Positions 44,226 through 55,559 of a stretch of 64,000 nucleotides of DNA are shown piece by piece (within the stretch, counting starts at the first letter, position 1; each line of letters begins with the position of its first letter). Position numbers and translations under genes: made by a program. Source of the stretch: Haliotis asinina (lineage: Eukaryota > Mollusca > Gastropoda > Lepetellida > Haliotidae); contig NC_090280.1 in assembly GCF_037392515.1 (NCBI RefSeq), positions 20,886,118-20,950,117 of the forward strand, written 5' to 3'. Below the pieces are notes generated by a model. It had not been told where the DNA came from and made no database searches. It saw only the letters and a list, made by a program, of their open reading frames with translations.

Positions 44226-44440
44226 GCAACGTATGTCATATTTGGGATTTCACTTTCTTAGTAAAGTACAAATTCTAGTACTTTTTTTCGGTTGAGTCCC
44301 ATCCAGGATTCGAACCCGCACCCTCAGATCCTGGATGGGACTCAACCGAAAAAAGTACTAGAATTTGTACTTTACTAAGAAAGTGAAATCCCAAATATGA
44401 CATATGTTGCATTTGACCACTTTCTAAATGGCATCGTGTG
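44226..44440. repeat. Head-to-head inverted pair of family D fragments (hairpin, 82-83-bp arms)
   Basis: Left arm 44226-44308 and right arm 44329-44410 are reverse complements except for one A/T-run indel and one base. The 20-bp loop holds the reversed B box (TTCGAACCCGCACCCTCAGA). The right piece continues to GGCATCGTGTG as in the copy at 43138-43340. Confidence 0.9.
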
Positions 44441-44947
44441 ATGATAAAACACATGTTAGACAGTTCTATAAATTATGTATAAAAGTGTAAAAGCGAGAGT
44501 TTACATAAGACAAGCATTCATTAAATAAATAAATTATAGCTGCACATGTAATAATAGTATACCCCAAACACTGGATAAACAAATCAGCTAAATCGCCTCA
44601 CAAGTTTGATTGTTGAACCATACTGTCGACTGGAGTGTAACGATACTTCATATATATGTATATGAATTATTGATGGCTAAATACTGCATATTTACCAACT
44701 TACAACACACATTGTCTTTTTACTTCTCACATAAATGTCGTTTCCGCTTGCAAGCGAGTTCGATTTTCATGTACTCCGCTGGGAATACCGAATTCATTCG
44801 TTACTTCGTAGCAGTGGTTCTTTTTCTCGAATAACACAGAATCGCGTATGGTGTACGGAAATTACCGATACTTTGCGAATGCAAATCGACGGAAGGTCGA
44901 TGACACTTAATTCAAAAATTAACATTGTGGTGTTCGGAAAGATAAAA

Positions 44948-45078
44948 ACGTTGTTCACGGGTCCCTAGGGGCCCGTGGGTTGATGTACCTTCGATGTTTA
45001 TTTATGAGAACGATGGGCAAGGGGAACATAAACACCGAAGGTACATCAACCCATGTCCTCGTGACCAGTGAACAGCGT
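44948..45078. repeat. Foldback element, about 131 bp
   Basis: Outer ends ACGTTGTTCAC and GTGAACAGCGT pair with one mismatch. An inner stem GGGTTGATGTACCTTCGATG (44977) faces CGAAGGTACATCAACCC (45037). The middle is unpaired. There is no coding content. Confidence 0.7.
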
Positions 45079-45191
45079 ATATTATATCACTTGATGATCC
45101 GTATACATCATGCCATGTTACGTTCTAGTACCACAGAGCCATAATCTGATAGAATTGAAAGTCGTCTGAGCATAATAAAGGACACTTGATC

Positions 45192-45369
45192 GTGAGTGAG
45201 TGAGTGAGTGAGTGAGTGAGTGTAGTTTTACATGGCTTTTAGCAGTATTCCAGCAATACCATGGCAGGACATAAAAAATAGATCAAACATTGTATCCATA
45301 TCAGGGATCAAAACCGTGTCTTCAGCGTGAGGAGCGAACACTTTAACCACTTGGCTATCCTATCGCCCA
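45192..45369 (-). repeat. SINE family A copy, reverse, with (TGAG)n tail
   Basis: Starts with seven TGAG units (45194-45224), then TTTTAGCAGTATTCCAGCAA, a poor core, and TTTAACCACTTGGCTATCC. About 560 bp downstream of the zinc-finger stop codon. Confidence 0.8.
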
Positions 45370-45933
45370 ACTTTCGCATGGAACATACTACAAGACAAAA
45401 TGAGGCATATACCCCCATGTTTCACGACGGATAACGGTAAAACAAATGATAAATAGTTATTCGATGTTGTTGTATTTGATGCACGTGTGGTGATTGTGTG
45501 CGGGACCTCACTGTTGCTATGTTTTCCATAGCATTTTTCAAGCCAATAAAACAGATGAGCAATGTTTTGTCAGTGGCAGTCGTGTCTATTTTACTAATTT
45601 CCTGTAAACCAAACCTCACCCCACAGACAGACACTATTCTATAATGGTTACAGGACCGCCAAACAATGTATAGCAGTTAATGTAGTAGGAATATTTTAAC
45701 TGAAAGTAGGATTATTTTCACAATGTTTTGGAAGAAAACGACTTAAGTCTTTAGACCACAAACCTTATATTTCACTATCTTGTTTCAGCCTTTTGTTCTA
45801 TGTCACGGATTTTGGACTAACTAATCTGGTTAACGCAATCTTGTTGTTCTGTTCTGTGTCACGTAATTTTGGCCACTTTCTGTCTACAGCCCTATTTATC
45901 CCTATTAGCTGGATCAGTGTCATGAACTTTAGT

Positions 45934-48900
45934 TCATCTGTTGTGAACCACACTATGTCGTTTCAAGTGATAGTTGTCGAGGAACTTCTTGCCACAGATT
46001 GAACATTCATGTTTCTTCTCCAGGTCCTTGCCTTCATGTCTTGCCATGTGCTTTTTCAGAGCCTCCATTTTCATGAATCGTTCCCCACAAGTCTTGCACT
46101 GGAATGGAGTCTCTCCAGTATGCTGCCGGAGGTGTCGCTTGAGGTTGGCAGAGATGGCAAACCTCATACCACAGACACGACACACATAGGCTTTCTCACT
46201 GTGATACTTCATGTGGTTCCGAAGCTCAAGGACTAACTTCCCACAAATATTACACTTATTCTTATCAACATTGCTCTCAGATTCACCATCAGTCGATCCT
46301 TGCTTGGACTTTTGTGAATCTGTCATTGGATCGGACGTCTGACTGAATGTTGGTAAATCTTCTGATGGGTCAGACTGTGAATCTAACGTTTGGTCAGCTG
46401 TTTCTGTGTCATACAAATCATTGCCCTTTGTCGATGAACGTCCCTTGCCCTTTCTTGATGAACGCCCCAGTCTGACATTTACCTCTTTTGACCTTTTCTT
46501 TGGGTTTCTTAGAGATCCTGTGGTTGCTCCTTTCTTCACAGTGGAGATTGTTTTATCAGCCGTAGTATTGTCATTGAAGTTCTTTCCACGAGATGAGAAT
46601 CTCCCCTTTCCAACGCCAACATGTTCTGGGTGATTCTTGATTCTATGTTTTCTGAGTCCACTTACAGACAGGAATGGCATTTCACATATTCCACAAGAGT
46701 ATGGCTTTATGCATTCTGGTTTTATCTCACTGTCCGGGATCTCTTTTGGAATGGTGTCATGGGTCCTCATCAAGTGGCCATTCAGAAGTTCCAGGTTGGT
46801 GAAACTCATTAGACATTGATCACAGTCGAAGGACTCTAACATGTTCTTGGTTCTCTGTTCTTCAGACTCCTTGTCCAGTGATCTCTTGTTTGGGTTCTCG
46901 TGGTTCATTTCATGTCCAATTTTTGTGCTCAGCTGAGCGAATCTTTTCCCACAGTATACACAAACATGGGGTTTCGTGCCCGTGTGGATATTCATGTGCA
47001 CAGCTAACGAACTCTTATGAATACATTCAATGCCACATATTTCACAGGTAGCTGATTTCACAGTTGATGCTGTGTGACTGCGCATGTGATAATCTAAAGT
47101 GCTTTTGAAATTAAAGCGTTTCTCACATACTGGACACTCTATTGGCTTTTCCTCTAAATGCACGACCATGTGTTTTCGGAGGTTTACAGCTGAAGCGTAT
47201 TGTCTGCCACACACATCACACTTGTTCATGTTGGAGTCCTCATGGATCTTCAAGTGTCTGAGATAATTATCACGTCGGGTAAACACTTTTCCACACTTGG
47301 AGCACTCCCACCGTCCTTTCATCGAATGCACCCTCCTATGTCTATCGAGTGTAACAAACCGGTCATATCGCTTGTCACACTGATCGCACCAGTATGGGGT
47401 AGGTTCGCCTGCATGTTCCCTCATATGGCCTTGGAACATCACCAAGTCTTTGATCGTTTTACTACAAATTTTACATGAGTTTCTGTGTGACGTTTGCATA
47501 TGCTGCTTCAGGTCAGAAGAAGGGAATCTTTTTCTACAGATGTGGCAGGCTTTGCCCGCTTTTGGTTTCGGCCCCCTCTTTTGATATTTCTTAGGTCTAG
47601 GGGGGGATTGTTGTTGTGAGAAGTCTTTTCCTGGCACCTCCTGCAGGAGAGGAACACGCGGATCAGAACTCGGATTTGTTGCAGCAGCTTCCGTTTGAAC
47701 GTCAGGTTCAACTGACTTACTTGATGTGTCAAGACTTAAGTTTTCATTTTCCCTCTGTTCACAAGGTTTATCAAGTTGTGATGGAAATGGCAGAGGTTCC
47801 TCCATGTCGACGCAAGATTCCTTCTTTGTACAGGCATCACTGTTGCAACCATCCATAGAAGAGACACTACGATCATGATGAGGTATCAATAAAGCACAGT
47901 CTTCATCTAAATCACAGACTTCCATCTTTATCAGTATCTCAGAATTAACTGTCTCGTATGGCTCCGAATCACCATTGCCGTCGCCTGCACCATCACCATC
48001 ATCATCAACAACCCCACCATCACCAGTATCATCATCGGCACCAGCAGCAAGAGTAGCATCACTGTTCACACCATCGTCACCATCAGCGATGCCAGAAGCA
48101 CCACTCTGTGTGTGTATGTTTCTCTCGTCGTGCAAAGGATAGATTTTTGAATCCAATCTCTTTCCGCAGTCTGTTTCCTCTTTATTCATAGCAGTATCTG
48201 TATGGTGATTGGGAACCACAACTGAAACTTGCTCCTTCTTTATTTGAACATTACAGGAAATTTCCTCGATACACCTGCTTGTTGTCAATACATCACCAGC
48301 TGGAAAAGATAGAAATCTAGTTCCAGATCCTCTTGAATCTGTATCATCACTTTGGGACCTTATTAAGATGTCTTCATACGCGGCAGTTTGGAAAGTTTCT
48401 TGGGCATGACTCTCCTTTTTAATATGTTCTTGACAAATAATATCAGACATGAAGTCATCATCGTACCTATATACCGTTGCCTGCCCATGTGTTGTCTGTA
48501 TGTCCTTTCCACATGCACCTGGTCTTACAGTGATACTGTCCTGATGTGCCGTTGATGACTGTTCAAGATCCGATGGAATGTCCTTGTTTTTAACCTCCAC
48601 GTCCAGATCCAGCCTTAGCCGTGGGCTGTTGGCAGAGTTGTCATGTATAATCCCGCCCTGTGTATGGCCGAGGTTCCTCTTCAAATCACCCAGTTCTTCC
48701 TCCTCGTTTCTATTGTTGTTGTCGCTTCCATTTACGAAAGGACTTGGTGTTCTATTCTCCGGCATAGAATGCTTGATTTGATTTGTTGTCCGAGAGATAC
48801 TTAATTGGCGGACGCAATTGCTGCTCTTCACTTCATCCTGTACAGATTTCATATGAATCCTCGTGTAATCTTCATCACATACTTCATCGTCGGAGCTGTC

Positions 48901-49038
48901 CTCGATGTCAGTCATGGGGGTCACCTCGTTGTCAGATTGTATTAACAGATCATCATCTGGCCAAGGTGCCCTCCGTGATGGTGGATCGTTCTGGTCTTCG
49001 GAAACCGTAAAACTGGAAAGCTGCCTGTTGAACACCAT
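45934..49038 (-). CDS. C2H2 zinc-finger protein, 14 fingers
   Basis: Intact frame of 1034 residues from ATG at 49038 (MVFNRQLSSFTVSEDQND). The open frame extends 17 codons further up but has no ATG there. Residues 1 to about 480 are acidic and low-complexity, with DIEDSSDDEVCDED and a Gly/Asp tract (DDDGDGAGDGNGDSE). A basic KKYQKRGPKPKAGK precedes the fingers and could be a nuclear signal. Fourteen C2H2 fingers follow from about residue 497: eight from CHICRKRF to CVYCGKRFAQLSTK, two with longer spacing (CDQCLMSF, CGICEMPF), then four from CNICGKLV to CSICGKKFLDNYHLKRH near the end. The last group includes a classical TGETPF linker. It is likely a nuclear DNA-binding factor; the target is unknown. 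The upstream TTTCAG acceptor at 49172-49177 suggests a 5' UTR exon beginning at 49171. It is the apparent source of the pseudogene at 40290-42905 and a likely relative of the gene at 28280. Confidence 0.88.
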   Translation of the reverse strand: MVFNRQLSSFTVSEDQNDPPSRRAPWPDDDLLIQSDNEVTPMTDIEDSSDDEVCDEDYTRIHMKSVQDEVKSSNCVRQLSISRTTNQIKHSMPENRTPSPFVNGSDNNNRNEEEELGDLKRNLGHTQGGIIHDNSANSPRLRLDLDVEVKNKDIPSDLEQSSTAHQDSITVRPGACGKDIQTTHGQATVYRYDDDFMSDIICQEHIKKESHAQETFQTAAYEDILIRSQSDDTDSRGSGTRFLSFPAGDVLTTSRCIEEISCNVQIKKEQVSVVVPNHHTDTAMNKEETDCGKRLDSKIYPLHDERNIHTQSGASGIADGDDGVNSDATLAAGADDDTGDGGVVDDDGDGAGDGNGDSEPYETVNSEILIKMEVCDLDEDCALLIPHHDRSVSSMDGCNSDACTKKESCVDMEEPLPFPSQLDKPCEQRENENLSLDTSSKSVEPDVQTEAAATNPSSDPRVPLLQEVPGKDFSQQQSPPRPKKYQKRGPKPKAGKACHICRKRFPSSDLKQHMQTSHRNSCKICSKTIKDLVMFQGHMREHAGEPTPYWCDQCDKRYDRFVTLDRHRRVHSMKGRWECSKCGKVFTRRDNYLRHLKIHEDSNMNKCDVCGRQYASAVNLRKHMVVHLEEKPIECPVCEKRFNFKSTLDYHMRSHTASTVKSATCEICGIECIHKSSLAVHMNIHTGTKPHVCVYCGKRFAQLSTKIGHEMNHENPNKRSLDKESEEQRTKNMLESFDCDQCLMSFTNLELLNGHLMRTHDTIPKEIPDSEIKPECIKPYSCGICEMPFLSVSGLRKHRIKNHPEHVGVGKGRFSSRGKNFNDNTTADKTISTVKKGATTGSLRNPKKRSKEVNVRLGRSSRKGKGRSSTKGNDLYDTETADQTLDSQSDPSEDLPTFSQTSDPMTDSQKSKQGSTDGESESNVDKNKCNICGKLVLELRNHMKYHSEKAYVCRVCGMRFAISANLKRHLRQHTGETPFQCKTCGERFMKMEALKKHMARHEGKDLEKKHECSICGKKFLDNYHLKRHSVVHNR

Positions 49039-49170
49039 GTTTACAGGAACACAGACAGTGGTATGTACAGCAGTTGCTGACTTGGCCAATAGTTCAAAGG
49101 AGATAGAATTGAGCTGCTACCGTTGATGTCCCCACACCGTCATGATTTCGCTTGTTTACACTGTTGACTC

Positions 49171-49177
49171 CCTGAAA
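49171..49177 (-). promoter_or_regulatory. Probable splice acceptor before the 14-finger coding exon
   Basis: The minus strand reads CCTGTGTGTTTCAG|GGAG. If used, the coding exon carries about 130 bases of 5' leader before the ATG. Confidence 0.5.
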
Positions 49178-49261
49178 CACACAGGACATATAACACAGTC
49201 AATAATTGTAGCAGCGCTATACACATTATGTCGAAAAAAAACCCCACCACGTTAAATCTCC

Positions 49262-49262
<1 letters not shown>

Positions 49263-49300
<38 letters not shown>

Positions 49301-49301
49301 C
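49263..49301 (+). repeat. (ATC)n microsatellite
   Basis: About 12 uninterrupted ATC units. Confidence 0.95.
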
Positions 49302-49305
49302 AATC

Positions 49306-49612
49306 AGAGGAGGTTGGGCAGCTTAGTTGTTAAAGCGAGTTCGATTCCCCACATAGGTGCAATGTATAATACCTTCTTTTTTAAAACCCGTGAAGATAAA
49401 GGCTAGAACTGGTCTTCAGCAACCCATGCTTATAGTAAGAAGCGAGTAACTGAATCGCTGACTTGGTTGACATGAATAATTATATATTGTATACCAGTAC
49501 GGTATATCGATGCTGATGCTATTGATCACTGGATTGCCTTATCCAGACTGGATTATTCATATTACAGACCGACGCCATGTAGCTGGACTATTGTTGAAGG
49601 TGGCGTTAAAAC
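49306..49612 (+). repeat. Family A head fragment followed by a family B copy
   Basis: 49306-49368 has GCAGCTTAGTTGTTAAAGCG and GAGTTCGATTCCCC of family A. From 49386 a family B copy runs (GGTCTTCAGCAACCCATGC, ATCACTGGATTGCC) to a decayed tail (GGACTATTGTTGAAGGTGGC). Confidence 0.65.
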
Positions 49613-49897
49613 AACAAACCTCCTTGTTTGGAGAGTACTCTTGCCGATTGCATTTACAGAAATACATTGTTAACGCATTATGGTTCCAATCTGTCATTAT
49701 TAATGTTGAAGCGAAAGAAAGGTTGAATACACCATGTGCGTCAAGAGTATTTTCAATAAAAATAATCAAATAGAAGAGAAATCTGAAATAACATTTAGCT
49801 TTCTAAAAATTGGGAAGCGGGCGTATAATATCACACTATCTCTAGGCCGCAGCACTGTTGACCTGCCCCGCAACAGCTGCGAAGTGGTTTAGTCCAC

Positions 49898-50112
49898 GCT
49901 CTTTATTCCAGCTATATGGCGTCTGTAAATAACCGAGTCTGGACCAGATCATCCAGTGATCAACAGCATCCGCATCAGCATCAACCTATGAGGTTGGAAT
50001 ACGATGATATGTTTCAACAAAGTCAGCGCGCCTGACCACCCGATCTCGTTAGTCTTCTCTTGCGACAAACATTGGGTTAAAGATCAGTTCTAACCCGGAT
50101 GCTCACGGGTCC
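49898..50112 (-). repeat. SINE-like family B copy, reverse
   Basis: TTATTCCAGCTATATGGCGT, CGAGTCTGGACCAGATCATC, GTTTCAACAAAGTCAGCGC, and GTTCTAACCCGGATGCTCAC at its 5' end. Confidence 0.8.
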
Positions 50113-50129
50113 CCATTGAAATGATGATG

Positions 50130-50182
50130 ATGTGTGCGTGCGTGGGTGCGTGGGTGCGTGGGTGCGTGGGTGCGTGCGTGTA
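50130..50182 (+). repeat. (GTGC/GTGG)n microsatellite
   Basis: Alternating GTGCGTGG units. Confidence 0.9.
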
Positions 50183-50184
50183 CA

Positions 50185-53100
50185 CGGTACACATATACCC
50201 CGTGAATAAATAGTTAAGCGCCACCTAGTATTTTGGAAAAATATAGGTTAGCACGTAGGAAATCATTCAGAAGAAACGAGCTATCATAGTTTGGTTTCGT
50301 ATTTTTACGTTAAAAACAAAACCATAATGGAAATTACCTCTTACTTTCAACAGGATGAATTCACTTTTGGAAAACATGCGTTTTGTTTTCCTCAAAAAAG
50401 GGTCACCTTCTTTTGAAAATTGAAAGTCAGAAATAACTGTTATGTAATCACATGATTGTCACATGATTGTCACTTTTAACAAGTGAAACCTAAATTTAAT
50501 AGTGTTGTATAAGCACAACAGGAATAGTTATTTTGATTTAAAAGCAGTGTCATCATATCTGTAACAATGTTTCCTTCAATTGCAAAAACAAATTTTTATG
50601 ACTTTCCTAAACAGTTACCAGATGAACCTTATCTAAATATGGATCGGTCTTCCCAATTAGTTCAGCCTAACATTTCCACAGCTTCACACCGGCATATATA
50701 CGGACAGTAGAGGAACGTCATAATAATATAATAACATATAATAATATATAACAGACTGGCGTCCTTCTACTGTCAGCTTGTCTGCACTTGCCTCTTTAAT
50801 GAATAGAATTTCATACATCCCAGGGGTTGGCATTCAGTGCATCCCTGGAGCAAGGGCGGTGTCAGGAGGGTGATGGTTCGCCTAACAGTCATAGAGGTGC
50901 ATCACGTAACATTACATCATCCGTCCGATGTCAATTACCCACGGCGATGAGGTGAGACTGAGGTGGGGGGGGGGGGGGGGAAAGGGGGGGGGGTCACCTG
51001 TTTTATTCAGGGGAGCTAGGGATGGGGGTCTTCAGTTTTGCACACATGTACGGGGTACGGGGCGGGTAGGGACAGCTAATTTGTGCTCATGTATATTTAA
51101 GCATTATGCTTCAAAATTTATGGGAAGGGCCGCAGGCGTTGACATTGCACATGACCACATGACATGTAGGGGTAGGCGGGATTGGATTGGAGGAGGTCAC
51201 TTACTTTGTACATAAATTTAAAGTGGGTAATTCACATTGTAGGTGCTTCTTCATTTTGCGTAATATATGTGACACAATAAGTATAAAACAACAAGATGTT
51301 TTATAGTTATTAATTTTCTTTCGACCGCCCTTCTCTTGGTGGGTCAGGCTGGGCATGAGACACATAAAAACTACAGATGACTACACGTGTTGCGGAAATG
51401 TTGAGTTGCGTAAAGTGTCCATTATGTCACCGAGGCCTTGGGGCAAGGGTGTTGCCCCACTTTAGACTTTGACAACACATTTCCTTTGACCCATAGGTTA
51501 CTGACAACGTTTCGACGAACACGTTCAGGTGTCATGGAAATCAAGTGATAGAATTTTTTTCCTTTTTTTTGAAGGGGGATGGGGGACGATTTCTGCATAG
51601 CCTTCTCTGAAGCTCCCCCTTCCCCTGTCTCCCCTCTCCCTTGCTCTTGTACTCTCCCCTCGCAGCAATAAAATGTATATTGCAGCGGTTAGTTCGGTTT
51701 ATAAGATTGGGCTTAAAAATATTTAACTTTGAGAGTAAGAAAGTTACATTTAAGTTAAAACGATGGAAAGGAGTCCCTGTGAGATGGGGGATTGAGAACC
51801 TGAGGAAAATAGCCTGCTTCCTTTCCAGCTTTTATTACAGTAATATGGTCCAGGGATTGTGACACAGAATAGGGTCATTGTTAGGATAATTCCTATTTCA
51901 GGCCAGCCTTTACTGGGCATCTGTTCTTTTTTACATTTATTCGCAAGCATGCCTTCTTTAAAATCGATCTTAACTATGTAATTTATGTAAAGGACAGATG
52001 GAGCCAGGAAAGCGCATGCGCAGCAATCGTACACGTTCCTGTCGACGCCATATTGTTTTCCCTCCGGTGACGTGTCGCAAGTTCGTCATGTGACATATCA
52101 GCTGGGAGCATCTGACATGTAAGTGTACTAGACTGCTGCACACAACACATAGGGGTAATTACTCATGTAAACACACACACACGAAGTAAATATCCAACTG
52201 GACAGCAGGTGTAAAGCACCATAGTGATCTGTTTCACAACATCTCCAAATCTGTCCTGTCCGAAAGTGACCACATCTAGAGGCGGGGGCCATTTATCATA
52301 GAGGTTACATAAGGAAGAAACTATTCCCCATGTAAAGAAAATATTTAAAACAGGCTTCCTAGAAACCTCAGACTTTCTTTTCAAGGGGATAGTCATATAA
52401 CGCTGTTAATTTGGTTTGGGTGTTTTTGTCTGGGGTGACTAAACAACGCAACAAAAAAACATGTAAGTCACTCACGTTTGCGTCACCTGCTTGTGTAGTT
52501 TGTAAGCTCGACTCAGAGCGTCTGAGGACGATGACCGCTTAATCACAAGCAGTATATACCCAGCAGGCCTCCGTCACTGATTAAGAACGTCACGCATGAC
52601 GTCCCCGACTGACGGTCGACTGACAGCCAAGCGAGCTGGTCACCTGGCTGTTTCAAATTACGTAATTTGTAGATTATTGAGCTGCGCTGTACTTTATGTA
52701 GCAATAAAGCTTAATTGACCTGTGTAATCCATTCAGAATATTCGAATGACCTGTATTATGGAACAGCGTCACTACGCGGCGTTCTTTGAAGTGTAAGTAA
52801 TTTCTGGGGTGTTTATACGAGGGGTTTACAGCTGGAATTGGGTTCAAGATTTAAAGTAGGCCTACAGGACTAAATGATGTTTTTTTCCATAAATGTCACC
52901 GTAATAAATGGGAATACATGTCAAAACAGATGTTGAAAAAATTAAAAACGTGTAAGATCGCAAAAAAAACCCCAAACCCATGACACTTTTCTTTCGGCGG
53001 AAATGTGAAAACCCGTTTTTCCTTGCGTACGCAGTTGCTATGTCACCTCATGTTCATTAATCCACACTGAGTTCAGATGTACCGAGTTTCATTCTCAACC

Positions 53101-53930
53101 GGCATTCTAAACTTGCTAATTACAAACTCTTTCATGTCGATTTTAAAAGTAAACCAATACGCGTAAACAAGAAAGAAATTGTTTGGCAATTATCAATAAA
53201 TTGTATCATACAATATACAAGGCTTGAAATCAACATTCACAGAAGCTCACACTGAGGTACACAACCTGAAGAAACAAACTTAAGTTAATTTGTTAGTATC
53301 CGAGATTGTTATCATCCAGAGATAATTTGTTCTTATGTAGGTTCTTTTAATTATCATCTTCAACATAATTTACATATGTGAACCTATGCATTCATTATGG
53401 AGCGGCATTAATATAAAAATATAAGTCACTTTGGCCTATTTGCTAATCCTTTTCGTTTCCGAATAATATGTATTAAACCACAATACGAGTACGCCAATCT
53501 ACACGTAGTAATATTGGACAACCGTCATCCAATGAACTGGAAAGCACGTTCAACGAGTCTTTGTTTAATGACAAGCAGATAAGAGGCATTCAGTTCTTCC
53601 TTATACCATATACCACCAAAACCAAGAGTTGCAATATGTCTTAATTTAATAACGTTAATTCATTACACGAACTAATAAAACTATAATTAATGCCTAATGC
53701 CGTCAATTTAATCTGGGCACGTGTCATTACTATCAAGGGTACAGCCTAATTAAGTCTCATGCAACCAACAATATAGAATGTGTTATTTTAAGCAATCTGT
53801 CTGTTTGGAGGTCTGTCTTATGGGAAGATACCTTTTCGTCAGATTTTATGCAGTAAATGGTTTTATTGGCTTATCACAAGTGTGTATTGATATCATGGAT
53901 TTATGTTTGTACATGTATATGCATTTTATG
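50185..53930. other. Long stretch without recognised gene
   Basis: Contains a poly(G) run (50962-50992) and a T-run (51546-51570), and no repeat I can assign. The region 52490-52690 is relatively CpG-rich with ACGTCACG/TGACGTCC-like sites but has no gene attached. Short frames only. Confidence 0.4.
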
Positions 53931-53939
53931 CATATATGC

Positions 53940-55556
53940 TATTGTTGAAAGATATTTATCCTTTCGTAAACGGAAGTTGTATATTGCTTTTGTAGATTTC
54001 GAAAAGGCTCTTGATTCTGGAGATAGAGGTTGAATGTAGAAATGTTTAAGAACTGAAGTTTGAGGGGTAAAATTATGGTATCATAAGTTCGATGTACTCC
54101 AATGTAAAACCATGTGTCCGCTGTGGCCACTTACCTAATGGCGTAAGTGACTTTTTCGATTGTCCTGTCGGCTTGCGTCAAGGATGTGTTTTAAGTCCTA
54201 TACTTTTCTCTTGTTTTTCAAAACGAGCTATATTTGGATATCATGAAGTCTGGTAAATATGGGATCCAACCCTCTCCCGATGTAACCGAACTTTTCATGT
54301 TATTCTTTGCTGATGATGTCATTCTTATGTCCAGTACTGTACATTGTCTTCAAACTCAACTAGATATACTTTCGGCGTATGCAGATAAATGGCAGCTGAG
54401 TGTGTATCTAGATATAACAAATATTTTTGCATTCCGTAGAGGTGTTCCTGTGTCGGCCAGAGAGAGATAAACGTATGAATGTTGTGAGTGATTATAAATA
54501 CCTTGGCATATTGTTAACTGCTGAATCTGAATAAGTCTGTACTTAACCTGGCCAAATGAGCAAAGAAATCTCTTTTACAACTTCACTCTGTTGTTCCTCT
54601 GCTCGGTGTTATTCCAGCTATTTGACTCTCAGATACAATCGATTTTTCTGAATGGATCTGAAACATGGGGTTTTAAAGAGTATCACACCATAGAAAAAAA
54701 TCATTTGCTTGCCTGTAAAAGGTTTCTAAATGTCAACACCAAATGCTAAGTATGGTTTATGGTGAATGTGGGAGGTTCCCACTGTACATATCATCTTATT
54801 GTCGCTGTTTAAAATACTGGTGTAAAATAATTAATATGCCTGAACATCGTTTACCTAAAAAGCCTTCAGTAGGCTTCTAAATCTTGATTATCATGGAAAG
54901 AATAACTGTACATCTCATATTCGCACCTTACTATTTAGATATGGCTTTGGTTGTATTTGGTTGACAATTTGACAGACAATTGGCAATATGAATATGTTTA
55001 TTAGACAGTTTCGTATGCGGGCCTATTGATATGTTTAAGCAGGAATGACAGTCAAGTATTAATGAAAATTCTAGATAGGATTCATATCGTCAGCTTAAGT
55101 CGTTGCTTAAGCCAGAGCGTTGTCTTGCTCACCTTCGCTACAGAAATGTTCGCAATGCTTTTATACGTTTCAGATTAGGCCTTAGTGATTTATTAATTAA
55201 CCGTGGAAAGTATGTGCCTGTGCAGAAAACCCCCCAAAAGATTGTGCCCATTCTGTTACATTATTGAAGACGAATTTCATTTTATGTATATACGTACAAA
55301 AATCTAAGAAACAAGTGTCTGCCACAGTTGTCTCTATCTCAAATCAATGTTCAACTATTGTCTCCCTTACTTTCGTGCAAACAACCGGCAAACCAACACA
55401 GTGTAGCTCTATATATTCAAAATGCATTTTGTTAAAAAAAGAATTGATTAGTTAGAAAGTTGATCATATATGCCATTGTTATGATGTATCCCTTTTTGTA
55501 TATGGGCCTATGGAATTTCATACAATAAAGAATTGAATTGAATTGAATTGAATTGA
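53940..55556 (+). mobile_element. Dead LINE (non-LTR retrotransposon), reverse transcriptase to 3' end
   Basis: Broken frames show RT motifs in order: KRKLYIAFVDFEKALDS, VGLRQGCVLSPILFS, LFMLFFADDVILMSS (the catalytic YADD-type box as FADD), LQTQLDILSAYADKWQLSV, FRRGVPVS and YKYLGI-like. Then the post-RT region IFLNGSETWGFKEY and LACKRFLNVNTK, and a decayed RYRNVRNAFIRFRLG with KYVPVQKT. Stops and frameshifts make it inactive. The 3' end has ACAATAAAG followed by (AATTG)n. The 5' end of the element is missing. Confidence 0.8.
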
Positions 55557-55559
55557 CCA

